In this document: piece after piece, positions 1-10,542 of the stretch
Position numbering within the stretch: the stretch's first letter is position 1
Layout of the letters: each line of letters begins with the position of its first letter
Source of the DNA: Cylindrodendrum hubeiense
Lineage: Eukaryota > Ascomycota > Sordariomycetes > Hypocreales > Nectriaceae
Direction: 5' to 3'
Assembly (NCBI GenBank): GCA_014621425.1
Contig: JAANBB010000258.1
Span: 1 to 57,007 of the forward strand
DNA length: 57,007 nt
Notes under the pieces: model-generated
Told to the model about the DNA's origin: nothing
What the model saw: the letters and a program-made list of their open reading frames with translations, nothing else
Database searches by the model: none
Made by a program: the position numbers and the translations under genes

Positions 1-1411
1 TTTGGCAACCACACGGGGGAAATGGCTGGGTGCCTGTTGGGCGTGTCCCCTCGCCGCGTCGGTGCCGGGTGCCGATGCCTTCGTCTTTTTTTGCGACGGG
101 GCATCGCGTCGGCATCGCGTCTGGGCATCGGCGGCGTGACGGCTGCGGCCGGGCGATGCCACTACCGGTACATCTCGGCAAGAATCTACGCACGCTGCGC
201 TACACGGACGCGGCAGCTAGTCGACGGATCTTATTTTAATTCCAACTGCTCGTGCCACTAACTTAGCTGGCGGAAAATAACCAAGCGTCGATCGCATGCT
301 GCATCCAGTCTTCATTACTCTTTGCGTCTTCCGCCCTGGCTGCCGTTGCCCGGCCCCTGCCTCGAATTCTCCGTAGTGCAAGGGAAAACTGCCCACGCAT
401 GTCACCGTCGACGTCACAGATCGGGATCCGTGATGCGTGCCCGAAAAAAGCACCACTTCAACTGCTGAATAAAGTCTCGGATCCGTCCCAGGTCAAACCC
501 CCCCGGCCATCCATGTCTTTACTGCTGGCTCCTTGCCGATCATGGCGGCACAGGCAATCACCACCATCGGGATACCACCTTCAGCCTCGTTTCTAGGGCT
601 TGACCACATCACACCCCGAACCTGGTCACTGGCTCACGCCTGTGCCGTCCCTCTGGATTGCGAAATGCCACCAAATGCCACGACATGCCACGGCCACACA
701 GAAGCAACGTCTGCCTATCAACGACGGCGTGGGGGGGGAAAGCATCCACGGAATCCCACAATCACATGATACATGAGATCTGCTGCATCTTGGCGTCGCA
801 TATTACACATCACCTATCCCAAGAAGCCGTCAACCCGGGACCAGGTAGCCCACCCGCCCTTCGCTTGGTATAAAAAAATAAAAAAGGTCCCCATGATGCA
901 ACCACACGCTGCAGAAGCAAAGGCATGTGTCATCACCTTGTTATTGTTCTCCCCGTCGGCCCATTGGTTGCCTGTTTACGAACCCCTACCTTGACTTCTG
1001 CTGTGCCTGTAGACACGGGGTATGGTTTCTTTGTCTCCGCTGTCTATTGTTTGAAACCAGTGCTTTTTGGCTGCCAGGTGCCCAACTCCACGCGTCGCTT
1101 AGCGCCGACTGGCACCGGCACCAACCAGCTGAATCAAGACCCCGGATTCTCGGTGTAACGCGGTTCGTCAATGTGATCATCGCGACGATCGCTGTGCGAT
1201 TCAGCGTTCGCTTTGTTGAGGCCTTGTCATCGCCGATCGCTTCGAGACAGTGGGGAAAAGTGAATCGAGGCCGAGCTCGACGAAACTTCATCACGACCTA
1301 CCCTATACCTATATATCTTAGAGTCTTTTAGACAATAGCTCGCGGAAAGTGAGCAACTAGGGGATATCTCTACATTTCTTGCTGGGGCAGACGAGTATTA
1401 TTCCCCAGGCC
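1..1411. other. No gene recognised at left edge
   Basis: Only short open frames without coding character or recognisable motifs are visible on either strand. The last 100 bases contain a TATA-like tract (about 1309-1319) that may belong to the small gene starting at 1412. Confidence 0.4.
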
Positions 1412-1984
1412 ATGCAGGTCCTGTTTCAACCACCCGTCTTCAGGCTTCAGCCAAGAGTTGTTCCCTTAGCCGTGTCAACCCCAATATACACCGTATGCAC
1501 ACCAGTCTTGACAACTCCAGTTATCAACCCTCTTATTGTCGCTAACCCCCTACCAACCCCACAATGGTATCCGTCACCGACTGCCTTTTTCCATATACCG
1601 TACTCCCCTCTCTCTCAAATCAAAATCAAAGTAGTCTTCCACGGCAGCCATCGCCCCGGCCACGACCGGGGCCCCTTCAGCGTTTCCATCGACGCAGTTT
1701 TCGACTCGCCGCCCAGTCGTGACACCCTCCTCAGCAACCTATCTCTATGGGCGGCGCAACATGGGCTCGGGACTCGCGTGCGTTCGCGCCAGGCACGCCT
1801 GTACCTCACACGGAATACGGGAACGCCGATGGTGGTGACCGGAACCACGGCAGCTCCGCCGGCGGACCACGTGGTGCGGACGTTGGAGTTGCGCGACAGG
1901 TTGCCGCGGAGGGAGTTTGAGGTGGCGATGGAGGGGATCCGGAGGGGGCATCATGGTGCGGTTTTGGTGGTGAACATCAATTGA
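1412..1984 (+). CDS. Hypothetical protein, 190 aa
   Basis: An intronless frame of 190 codons. The frame is open a little upstream, but the first ATG is at 1412. The N-terminal 60 residues are rich in Pro, Val and Thr. The rest is more hydrophilic and ends in an Arg-rich segment followed by a hydrophobic VLVVNIN-type tail. No signal peptide, membrane segment or known motif is apparent, and I do not recognise a family. It lies upstream of another unrecognised gene on the same strand. A short lineage-specific protein is the most likely reading; a chance open frame cannot be excluded. Confidence 0.4.
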   Translation: MQVLFQPPVFRLQPRVVPLAVSTPIYTVCTPVLTTPVINPLIVANPLPTPQWYPSPTAFFHIPYSPLSQIKIKVVFHGSHRPGHDRGPFSVSIDAVFDSPPSRDTLLSNLSLWAAQHGLGTRVRSRQARLYLTRNTGTPMVVTGTTAAPPADHVVRTLELRDRLPRREFEVAMEGIRRGHHGAVLVVNIN

Positions 1985-2636
1985 TGGGGAGACCGAGAAA
2001 GCAACTACCTCAGGAACAAGGTGGTAGCCGTCATAGTGATGGTGACGATTAGGAGTCGGAGACTAGCCCTCCACCCTCCGTCATTACCGATTCGATTCAG
2101 AGGAGGATAACTCCTAGAACGAGGAGTCTATAGATGATGAGCCGGTGTAAGGCGGTGACACAGCGCCATAACCCACTGGGGCCATAAACAGTTCATCACA
2201 GCCACCTTGGTAGCCCTGTGTTGAATTGAATCCGGCGAAGGAATATATCTATGCCACTCGGCACCTCGTGGACTGTCTCCGTGACCCGAATTCTCTCAAC
2301 TCTTATTAGTCGACTCAACTAGGCTTCTTCACAAATGGCCGCCAATCACCACCCAAATAAGCCATCATGGTCAAGTCCTGACTACAAAGTGAAATGAAAG
2401 TGAAGGGCCGCTCACGTAGTCGCAGCAAGGCGCACAACTTGCCCTTGGCACACCCTTCTCCTCATCCAAGCCTCCCCCTACATACTCTCCAGGTGGCACT
2501 ATCGTCGGCGACGACCGCCCACACCAGGGTCATATCCTCACCCCCAAGTTCCAAGCCCTCATTCTTCTCCCGCTTCGCCTCATCTCCTATTCACCAACCC
2601 ATTATTAACATCGGGAAGCCAACAAAAGCAACAGCC
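1985..2636. other. Intergenic; no gene recognised
   Basis: Separates two small plus-strand genes. The frame of the downstream gene is open back to 2394, giving an alternative upstream ATG. Nothing else stands out. Confidence 0.4.
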
Positions 2637-3317
2637 ATGGATCTCTGCATCACCGCCCAAGAACCCTTTGAGCCTCCCAAAACGAAGCCCTTTACGCCGG
2701 TTGTTCGCGCGTCGCCGACGCCGACTCCAAGAACGTCTCCCCATCACCTTCACCCTCTTGCGGCCACCATCTCGTCCCCTTCGTCACTCACGCCACTGCC
2801 TCACCCTGGCTCCAGCTCCCACCTGGAGTTTGACCTCGTCATCTACGATGCTGCAAACGACAGTTCCCTAACTCACCCCTGGGATCTGCCCCAGATGCCG
2901 CTGCGCATTCCCCTTGACACGACAAAGGCACAACTCCTCTCTATCTTGCGCACTCACCTCCCTATGCCACCCTCCAATCCACTCGCCGCGACCAACACCG
3001 TATCCTCCGACAGTGACAAGACTTCCTCCCGGCGCCGGACCGCCCTGTCTCTTCGCCGCCCCAAACTTGTCGCCGTCACGCTGTATTGGACGTTCCGCGG
3101 CGCCATCTTGCCCCTTGGCCCCGACGACGACGACTGGCACTACCGCAACCCCATCACCAAGACAGATCTCCTGGGTCGTTCCGAACTGGAGTGGTTCCTT
3201 CTGCGCGAGATGATGGCCGCTTCTGTCGGCGCCCTCAAGTGCTACCTGGCCATCCGCGGCGAAACCCCTGGGCCCAAGAACACTGGGTTCTCGTGGCTGT
3301 TTGGCGGGAGCGGGTGA
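2637..3317 (+). CDS. Hypothetical protein, 226 aa
   Basis: Starts at an ATG in a strong context (GCCATGG). An in-frame ATG at 2394 would add 81 Ser/Pro/His-rich residues that look like translated leader, so the internal start is preferred. Residues 1-65 are Pro/Thr/Ser-rich and probably disordered. From about residue 65 a more folded-looking part begins (hydrophobic beta-like segment ending VIYDAAN). A basic stretch (SSRRR...LRRPK) is followed by an acidic DDDD turn and a C-terminal Trp/Leu-rich segment (ELEWFLLREMM). No known domain is recognised. No intron is needed. The composition of the C-terminal half supports a real protein, function unknown. Confidence 0.5.
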   Translation: MDLCITAQEPFEPPKTKPFTPVVRASPTPTPRTSPHHLHPLAATISSPSSLTPLPHPGSSSHLEFDLVIYDAANDSSLTHPWDLPQMPLRIPLDTTKAQLLSILRTHLPMPPSNPLAATNTVSSDSDKTSSRRRTALSLRRPKLVAVTLYWTFRGAILPLGPDDDDWHYRNPITKTDLLGRSELEWFLLREMMAASVGALKCYLAIRGETPGPKNTGFSWLFGGSG

Positions 3318-4547
3318 AATGACCAAAGAGCTTCTACACAAAGCAACAGGTCAGCAGCAAAAGACCAGCGCCAATAAACCAGAACTCCCGGTCATGTTTG
3401 CGTGGGGAAATGTGGAAACACCATCATCGAGAGGAGATCAACAACAGATAGTCCGGACCTCAGGGATTTATTATCAAGTTCAAGTCCCAGGACAGAAAAC
3501 CCGCAAAGGGTAGCTTCAACGACTTGACCATGGGTCGAGCTTCGCATCATCTTTATTGACATCGGGTCGGATCACATTGGCACAGGAGAATTGGCACAGG
3601 GGAATTGACACAGGGGAACTGGCAGAGACACATCTGATTTGACAATGGATGGTATCCTTGAAATAGCTGTCAAACAAATAACTACCGATGCAATATCCCA
3701 CGCCCTCCTAACCATGTAAACCCCTCCCTGCTTCGCGCATCGCAACATATAAGACGAACCTAGGTATAATCTGAAAGATCCTTGATATCCACGCGCCCAA
3801 GACTGCTCGCAATCACACAATCACATAATCAACTCTCGTCTTCTCTTCCGCTGCTTCTCACTCGTTCCCTGGCGGCCCTCGCTGCACAAATGCCACGTCC
3901 CAACAGCCTCCTCCCAACTACACCCTGGTCTCCCTCAACACCCTTGCGCGTCCTCCAAAACAGGCAGAAAATCAAACCATACCGAAAACAATATCAAGGC
4001 TTCGACGCCAACCTGAGCCGTGAGCCATGGTAGTCGTACACGAGTAACTGTCTATCCGTTACCCAAATTAACTTCACCCCACACCCTCCTTTCCTTCTTT
4101 AGTGGTTGTCATGCGGCTCTGGGGGATCCCGGGCCGAGGCTTGCATTGTCGATCATTGCAATATCCAACCATGTCGAGACCGGTCCACTCGCCCATCTTC
4201 ACAACTCGCGGTAAAACCTAGAGCAAAACCCTCAACTCCTTGCAAGGCCTGCACATCCACCGGCCGTAGGTGTATACCGTCAGTTGCGCGCCGTGACCAT
4301 GCTGTATGTCTATGCGTGCAGAACACCCTTCAACGAGACTTTGCCAGGGTTGGTGGGTGTCCGTGACGCGCCGGCCTGCAAACATCCAGTACCGATGCAC
4401 TCCATTCTTGTCCCCCGGCTCCGTACATTTTCCAAAATCCAACCCCGAGCAAGCAAGAGACGCCGCCATGCAACATGATGGATAACATAAAAGGGGCATA
4501 AACCGGACCGCTTACTGAGTTTAGCGACCCTGAGACATGCCTTTTTC
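3318..4547. other. Intergenic; no gene recognised
   Basis: Lies between the 3' end of the small plus-strand gene and the 3' end of the convergent ptaB-like gene. It contains a 14-bp tandem repeat at 3577-3618. Open frames here are short and show no recognisable protein. Confidence 0.45.
3577..3618. repeat. 14-bp tandem repeat, 3 copies
   Basis: Three successive copies of TTGGCACAGGGGAA with one mismatch each in the first (A for G) and third (A for G) copies, followed by a partial fourth copy. Confidence 0.85.
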
Positions 4548-6272
4548 TCACGCAGGGTTACCCTTAACTCGCTTTGGCATTCGCGGCGTCGGCGGCTTGG
4601 CTCGGGGCATCCCGTTGGCCTGGCCGGTGCCTCCGGGTGTTGGTGCTCCGGATCCGTCTTCTTCTGTCTTAACCCCCGAGGGACGTCTTCGTTTGTTCGA
4701 GGCTGGCGAAGTGTTGGCACTAGGTCCGCCGGAGCCCGTTCCCTGTTGACTATGTTGCATCTGCATCCCAGGAGCCTGCATATGGCCCGGTGCAGGGCTG
4801 CCCATGTGAGGGGATCCGGGGAGGGCCATGTGAACTGCTGCAGGGCTCGCACCCATGGGAAACTGTCCGAAGCTCGGGGTTCGGGGACCTTGGGGTTGCA
4901 TCGGCTGTCCGTTCATGACCTGGGGGGCTCCGTTGATGTGAGTCGTGACATATTGCTCCAGTGCCGCATAGGGACCGAGGCCAGGGTTGGAGTGGTAGAA
5001 TCCGAATAAAGGGTTCATCTGTCCCATGACTTCGACGATCTGTATCGTGACTATTAGCACTACTCTGTGTGCCTCTATGTATAGTTCCATACCTCAAGAA
5101 ACTGAAATACACCCTCCGTAACACCCTTGCTGTTGACAGCCGAATCTGGGAGATCGACTAGCACTTCAGGGGGCGCTGTTTGAGGTGACTTCATTTGCCG
5201 ACCCTTGCCCTTCTTGGACATCTCGGGCGACTGCTTGCCATCCTGCGAGTTGGTCTTGCGCCATTCCTTCATCCACATATGAGCCGGCTTCGCGGCATCA
5301 ATGACCTGTCTCCGAGAGATGTACTCTTCATGTCCGGTCGTGAGGAATTCGAAAAGCTCAATCTTCTGCTCAGCATCGAACTGGGCTCGAAGGGTACCAC
5401 TCGCAACCAACTGTAGAACCAGTGAGTATTTCCATCGCGTGTGAAGAACGAACGTGATAACTTACATGCGACCCGGTCTCGAACCAGTAGACAAGGCTAG
5501 CCTTGGAATTCTCGATGCAGTGGCAGTCCCCAGGCAACGGCCGATCCGTGGTGCCCTTATCCATGATCAACTGCATGTTCTTGACACCACCGCCAAAGTG
5601 CGTATGGAAGTATCGGGCGATAGCGGGGTAGGGGATTTCGTATTGCTTGTCGGTGGTATCATCGGCATCCGTGATGTGTAGCGAGTGTCGGAAAACACCG
5701 TTCGGGGAGAAGAAACGAATGACGAAGTTGGTCCAGTACGAGAGATCATCCCGAGCCCTGGGTCCCTGTGAAGTTATTTGTCAGTAGTTGATACGGTAGC
5801 TGTTGTGGCGAGTTGACCTACTGGGAAGCCACTCAAGTGTTCAGCGAACTGCATCAGTTTCAGCAGGCACTGCCCCTTCATGCCCTCTCTCCGCTGCTGC
5901 TGCATCAACGAATTTGTCAACGCTATTTGCTGCGCGGCTGCCGCCATCTGCGGTTGCGTCTGGGGTTGAGGTTGAGCCTGCGGCTGAGGCTGCGGCTGTG
6001 GTTGAGGCTGAGGTTGAGCAGGAGTTTGAGGTCCCTGAGGTTGGTTCTGGCCAGCAGGCATTTGGCTCGGCTGGACAGGGGTCGCGGCGGGTGTTTGAGC
6101 TGGCGTCTGGGGTCCGGTGGGCGCCGGAGTGCCGGCCTGAGACGGCTGAGGCGTGTGCTGGGGCTGTTGACCAGGTTGCTGTGGCTGAGGCTGGGGTTGA
6201 GGCTGTCCTTGAGGCTGCTGGCCCTGCTGGTTTGCCATTTGGTTCTGGAGGGACGCGGCTAGCTGGTTCTGT

Positions 6273-6340
<68 letters not shown>

Positions 6341-7190
6341 CATACTGGCCATGTTCTGAGCCGTCATTGGCATGCCTTGTCCTTGGTTAGGGTTGCCTTG
6401 CATCTGCTGAGCGTGAGCTTGTTGCTGCTGCTGCTGTGCCTGCTGCTGCTGTGCCTGTTGCTGCTGCTGCTGAACCTGCTGCTGCTGAGCCTGCTGCTGT
6501 TGCTGCTGGAGAGCAAGCTGCTGGGCCATGATGGCTTGCGCCTGAGGGTGTTGTTGCTAGGACACGTAAGTTAGCGACGGGGCAATTGAATGACCGTGTA
6601 TCTCGAGTTAACTCACCGGTCCCAGTCTACCAGACTGCCTCAGCTGATGAAGCTGCTGAGGGCTGAGCTGATTTAACTGCATACCCATGGGCATGCCATT
6701 CCCATTCTGCATATTGGCCTGGAAAGCGTGTTGGGCCATCAAAGCCTGTCTCGCGTGTTGCTGCTGGAGCAGTGCCTGTTGTTGCCGCATTGCGGCCATC
6801 GCTTGTGGGTTATTGACTGGAAAGCAGACGCAGTTAGTACGCGGTATTATGAAACAGGGCTCGGGGGCGCGACGGAGACGTACATTGCTGCTGCAATTGC
6901 TGTTGCTGTTGCTGGAACATTTGCTGTTGAGCAGGGTTCAGGTGCTGTAAAGCATGAGCATTTGGGTTCGCACCCGGCGGCATGCCGCCCATGAGGGCAG
7001 GGTTTACTTGTCCTCCAGGAGCAGTCACAGCCATGGGGCCGCCGAACTGATGCGGCATGCCGCCAGCAGGAGCGCCCTGTTGACCTGGGTTATGAGGCAT
7101 GCCGGGGGCCATGGGATGACCGGTGACGCCTGGATGTCCCATGCCGGCGGGATGCCCCGAGAAGTTTGGGCCCATACTGGTTGCCATCAT
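4548..7190 (-). CDS. ptaB: PtaB-like LIM-domain-binding transcriptional adaptor
   Basis: A nuclear co-regulator of the LDB1/Mfg1 family. PtaB in Aspergillus works with the LisH protein SomA (Flo8-type) downstream of cAMP/PKA in adhesion, biofilm and conidiation (family knowledge). Six exons give 783 aa: 6884-7190, 6617-6816, 5822-6556, 5466-5765, 5093-5410, 4548-5039. All five introns are short with GT-AG ends and keep frame. The start is a double ATG; the downstream one is equally possible. Residues 1-170 are Met/Gly/Pro/Gln-rich. Residues 170-370 contain long CAG/CAA-coded glutamine runs. The LIM-binding fold spans about 380-560 (ends of exon 3 through 5), with the FGGGVKNMQLIMDKG strand region. 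A further conserved patch is at 621-655. A basic NLS-like KRRR lies at 736-739 and another basic cluster at the C-terminus. Confidence 0.85.
6262..6520 (-). repeat. CAG/CAA trinucleotide tract coding polyglutamine
   Basis: On the plus strand this reads as runs of CTG and TTG. The longest nearly pure run is about 6262-6342, with a second interrupted run at about 6420-6510. It encodes the glutamine tracts in exon 3 of the ptaB-like gene. Such tracts commonly vary in length between strains. Confidence 0.85.
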
Positions 7191-10100
7191 GTCTAGAGTT
7201 CGTGGCCGACTATCCACCAAGTGGATATCGACGAGCGCGCTTGATGACTATCGCATGCGCATGCGTTAGACAATGGCGATGACCCGAGGATAGGGCAAGC
7301 GTGGATGCGGATCCCAACGGTGGTTGGGTGTGGTCGTGGTCGTGGTCGGGGTGGTCTATCCTTTTCGCGTGTCGCGACGAGACGAGATGGGGTCGGGGGC
7401 GGCCCAATGCGATAACGGTCGGATCAGGCGAGTAGAGGTCGCTGCGAGTAGAAAAGAAACGCGGAGAATCGAGTAGATCTATCACGAGGACAGGCGATTA
7501 CACGGAAAGGTGACTTGGAGGCATCGGCGAGGGGGAGGCGAGTCGGGCGAATGGTGTGGTTCGCGATGGGCACGAAGAGGGCCGACGGGGGAGGAGCAGA
7601 AGCTGGGCGAATGAGGTGACGATGGGGCGAGTGGCACGTCACGAGGTCCGCCAGGAGGAAGCCAGCCAGCACGGCAGAGCGAGGGCGGCGGCGAGCGAGC
7701 GAAGACGACGGCCTCGAGCAATGCGGATTGTGGACTGCGGATTGATTGCGGATGGTGGAAAGGCGGATTGTCGGAAAAGCGCCAGGAGACGGCGGAGGCG
7801 TGTGTGCGGGAGTGGGCGACGGGGCGTAGGCGTACTCTGTTCGGTGGGCGTGGGTGCGATGTCACCGGAGGATGATCCGCTCGCTGACAGGACAGGACGG
7901 ACAGGATTGGACTGGGCTGCTGGGGGCCGCTGTGGGAAATTTCCCGCGCGCTTGCCGGGCTTTTGTACTGTACAGCGATGCGACAGCGACAGCGACAGGG
8001 ACGCGGACGGGCCAGGCAGGCGAGTAGGCGGTAGCAGGCGGTAGGCGACCCGACAGTCAGGGAAGCAAAAGGCGCCCGGAGGGGAGACTCGAGAGGAGGT
8101 GGGCGGGCCCAGGAGTCGGTTGGGTTCAGTTCAGTTGGTTGGTAGGGGAGGGAACGTGGAAGATGGGAAAGGGGAACAAAGAGCTGAGGAGGGCAGCGAG
8201 ATAGATACAAACGGGAGACAGACGCCGATGGCCGGTGCTTCTGCTTCGGGAGGCGTTGGAAGAGTCCCCCGATGGGTGCAGCGAAAGGGAGGACGAGCAG
8301 GTAGGTAGGTACAGTCGGTAGTGGCCAGCCCTGTGCTCGCGCTGCAAAGGCCGAAAGGGACCGAACTGGACTGACAAGGAGACTCCCGTCCTACCTGGGC
8401 AGACAATCTGAGCAATCTGAGGGTCCTGGGTCGGGGGGATCGCTCGCTCTCTCTTGCTTGCGTCCGTCGTGGGTCGTGGGCCTCAGGCGTGAGTGGGCGG
8501 AGCCGTGGGAGGAGCCGTGGGAGGTGGGCGAGCGAGTTGAGTGGCCGAGCTGAGTCGCGAGTGCACAAGTGGGTGAGGTGAGTGGGCGGACGGCGCTCTG
8601 AGCTAGAGCCTGGCCAGCACCAAGTGGCAGTCACTCTGATACAGGGCGGACCGAGGACCCGCTTAAAGTGGATTGCATGCGTCTATCCGTAGGTAATCTG
8701 ACTTCTGGAAACGCCGGATGATTTAATGAGCCCGACACTCTGCCACTTACCAATCGTCTCCTGATGCCCATAAATTCTGTCATCCTAAATCCGGTGGCTG
8801 GGGCCCCTGCTCGCCATATCGCTGCAACGGGGCGCCTATATCCTGTCCAATCTCACTTCTGCCCCGGCACGCGATGATTCCCAACCCGGGGCGGCGGCGC
8901 CGGCGCGTTCTGGTTATCCCCCCAAACCGATCAAATTCAATCCCAAAGACCTCCCCAATGCCCAATGGCGCGCACAATCCGCCTGGTGTGGCGCGTCAGT
9001 GCCTCATCGATTGAAACGCACAAACTAGAAACAAAACATACACAGACATACATACATACACATACACATACACACACACACAGAAACGTGACCGCCAAAA
9101 TGTAAAAGAAGACGAAAACCCAAAGAGCCAACATGGTCCGCCCCCCTGCACCACATCCTTCCCAAATGCCGTTTTCCCGCACAGGCAAACCCGCATCCAG
9201 CACCATGGCTCGATTCGATGGGTACGCCTCCCTGGCTGCTGGGTAAGACATTGCCATGCATCTATCGCGGCACGGCACTAGCCTGTTGGCGTCCGCCGCT
9301 AGTGCCGTAACCGTGGGTCGAGAATCACGTGATATCAACACAGTGCTCAGTGCCACAGAAAAATTTGCTGGCACTGTCTTCCAATATCAAGCTTCGACGT
9401 GAGCCGCAAACTTCTTTCCTTCAACCACAATCCCTTCAACACTCAACTGCTCTCTGCCACTGTGAGCTTGACGAACACCCTCGAGATTCCCGCACGACTT
9501 CGCAAACGCTGCTCTGTGATTTGGAGCAGCTGCAGTCGAGAGCGTCTCGCAGCGATGATCTGACAGCGAACGCGGTGGTTTGACGCGGTTCGGGTGCATT
9601 TTTCTTTCTTTTTCTGATCAAAGGGAAATCCACAACCGCCACGCATCTCTGATGGTAAGACTCCAACTCCTCGCTCCTGCATCGCACCCACCTTCCCCCT
9701 CTGAATGATGACACTTTAACAAAAGTCTTCTTTTCCCAACTGAATCGCCTGTGAAGAAATTCAGCCTGTTCGGGCCCTAGGCCTGTTACTTGCCAGTATC
9801 TTGTCTGACTCCAGAAATCACACCTCACATTTTATGCAATCTTTGGTGTCCGCAGCTGCTAACAACTGTTGCTTATAGATCTCGGCTTTTGCTACACCTC
9901 GTCACTAACGCCTACCGCAGCTCACCCAGAGCGTGTGAAAATTCTAATTTGTAAGTCTCATCTCTTCTTTCATCTCCACACAACCACCCCTGTGAAATGA
10001 TGAAATTTTCCACAACATTCGCAGTTTCCACTTGAGTCCCATTGAGCCTTTTTTGGGACAGATGAGGGTTATGCACTTCCTTGGATGTCTTATCACATAC

Positions 10101-10542
10101 CTATTCGCCGTTTAAATGTCAGAAAATTCGTCTTTAGAAAGGAAGCTAACAGAACGAACAGTGTTGCAGCAATATCAATTCCGCTTAATGCGCGACGTAA
10201 TTACATATGTACCTGAAAATAAAATCTTTATCATCAAATCTTAAATCTTCATCGTGGTCCAATCGTGAAAGTCTTTACTCTGAGTTGATGCGGGTCCAAA
10301 TCTCTCAGCGAGGTTCCTGGGTCGGTGCAGTAGCTCCGACGTACTGTGGTATCCGGTCGACAGATCAATGCGAACTGGGATACACGCAGGACATACGACG
10401 GGTTTGATGAAAAAGGGTCGTCATTTCATCTTTCTGTCTACCTTTCCAAGGCTGTATCCGTCCCATGCGTTTCTCATACAATATCCGTAAGCCCTTAATC
10501 CTTAATGGACTTACATCAAATCTCTGTTTATAACAACATTTT
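7191..10542. other. Long gene-free region upstream of ptaB-like gene
   Basis: About 3.3 kb without a convincing gene. 7191-8700 is GC-rich and probably contains the promoter and long leader of the minus-strand ptaB-like gene. Long open frames here (for example 7482-8210, minus) are Arg/Ser/Pro-rich and are composition artefacts of GC-rich DNA. A CA/CATA microsatellite lies at 9040-9082. From 9.3 kb on the DNA is more AT-balanced, with a CACGTG-like palindrome (TCACGTGA) at about 9327. No motif supports a protein or RNA gene. Confidence 0.45.
9037..9083. repeat. CA/CATA microsatellite
   Basis: Interrupted run of CATA and CACA units on the plus strand, visible as successive cataca and cacaca steps. 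Confidence 0.85.

Noticed and set aside
1412..3317. Possibility that the two left-edge small genes are exons of one gene
   Set aside because: No convincing donor-acceptor pair joins them, and the second has its own strong start context. Not excluded.
5803..6574. Plus-strand open frames rich in Val/Ala or Leu
   Set aside because: They are the antisense of the CAG/CAA glutamine tract in the adaptor gene.
7482..8210. Long minus-strand open frame upstream of the PtaB-like gene
   Set aside because: Composition is Pro/Ser/Arg-rich as expected from GC-rich DNA, several overlapping frames are equally open, and there is no motif.
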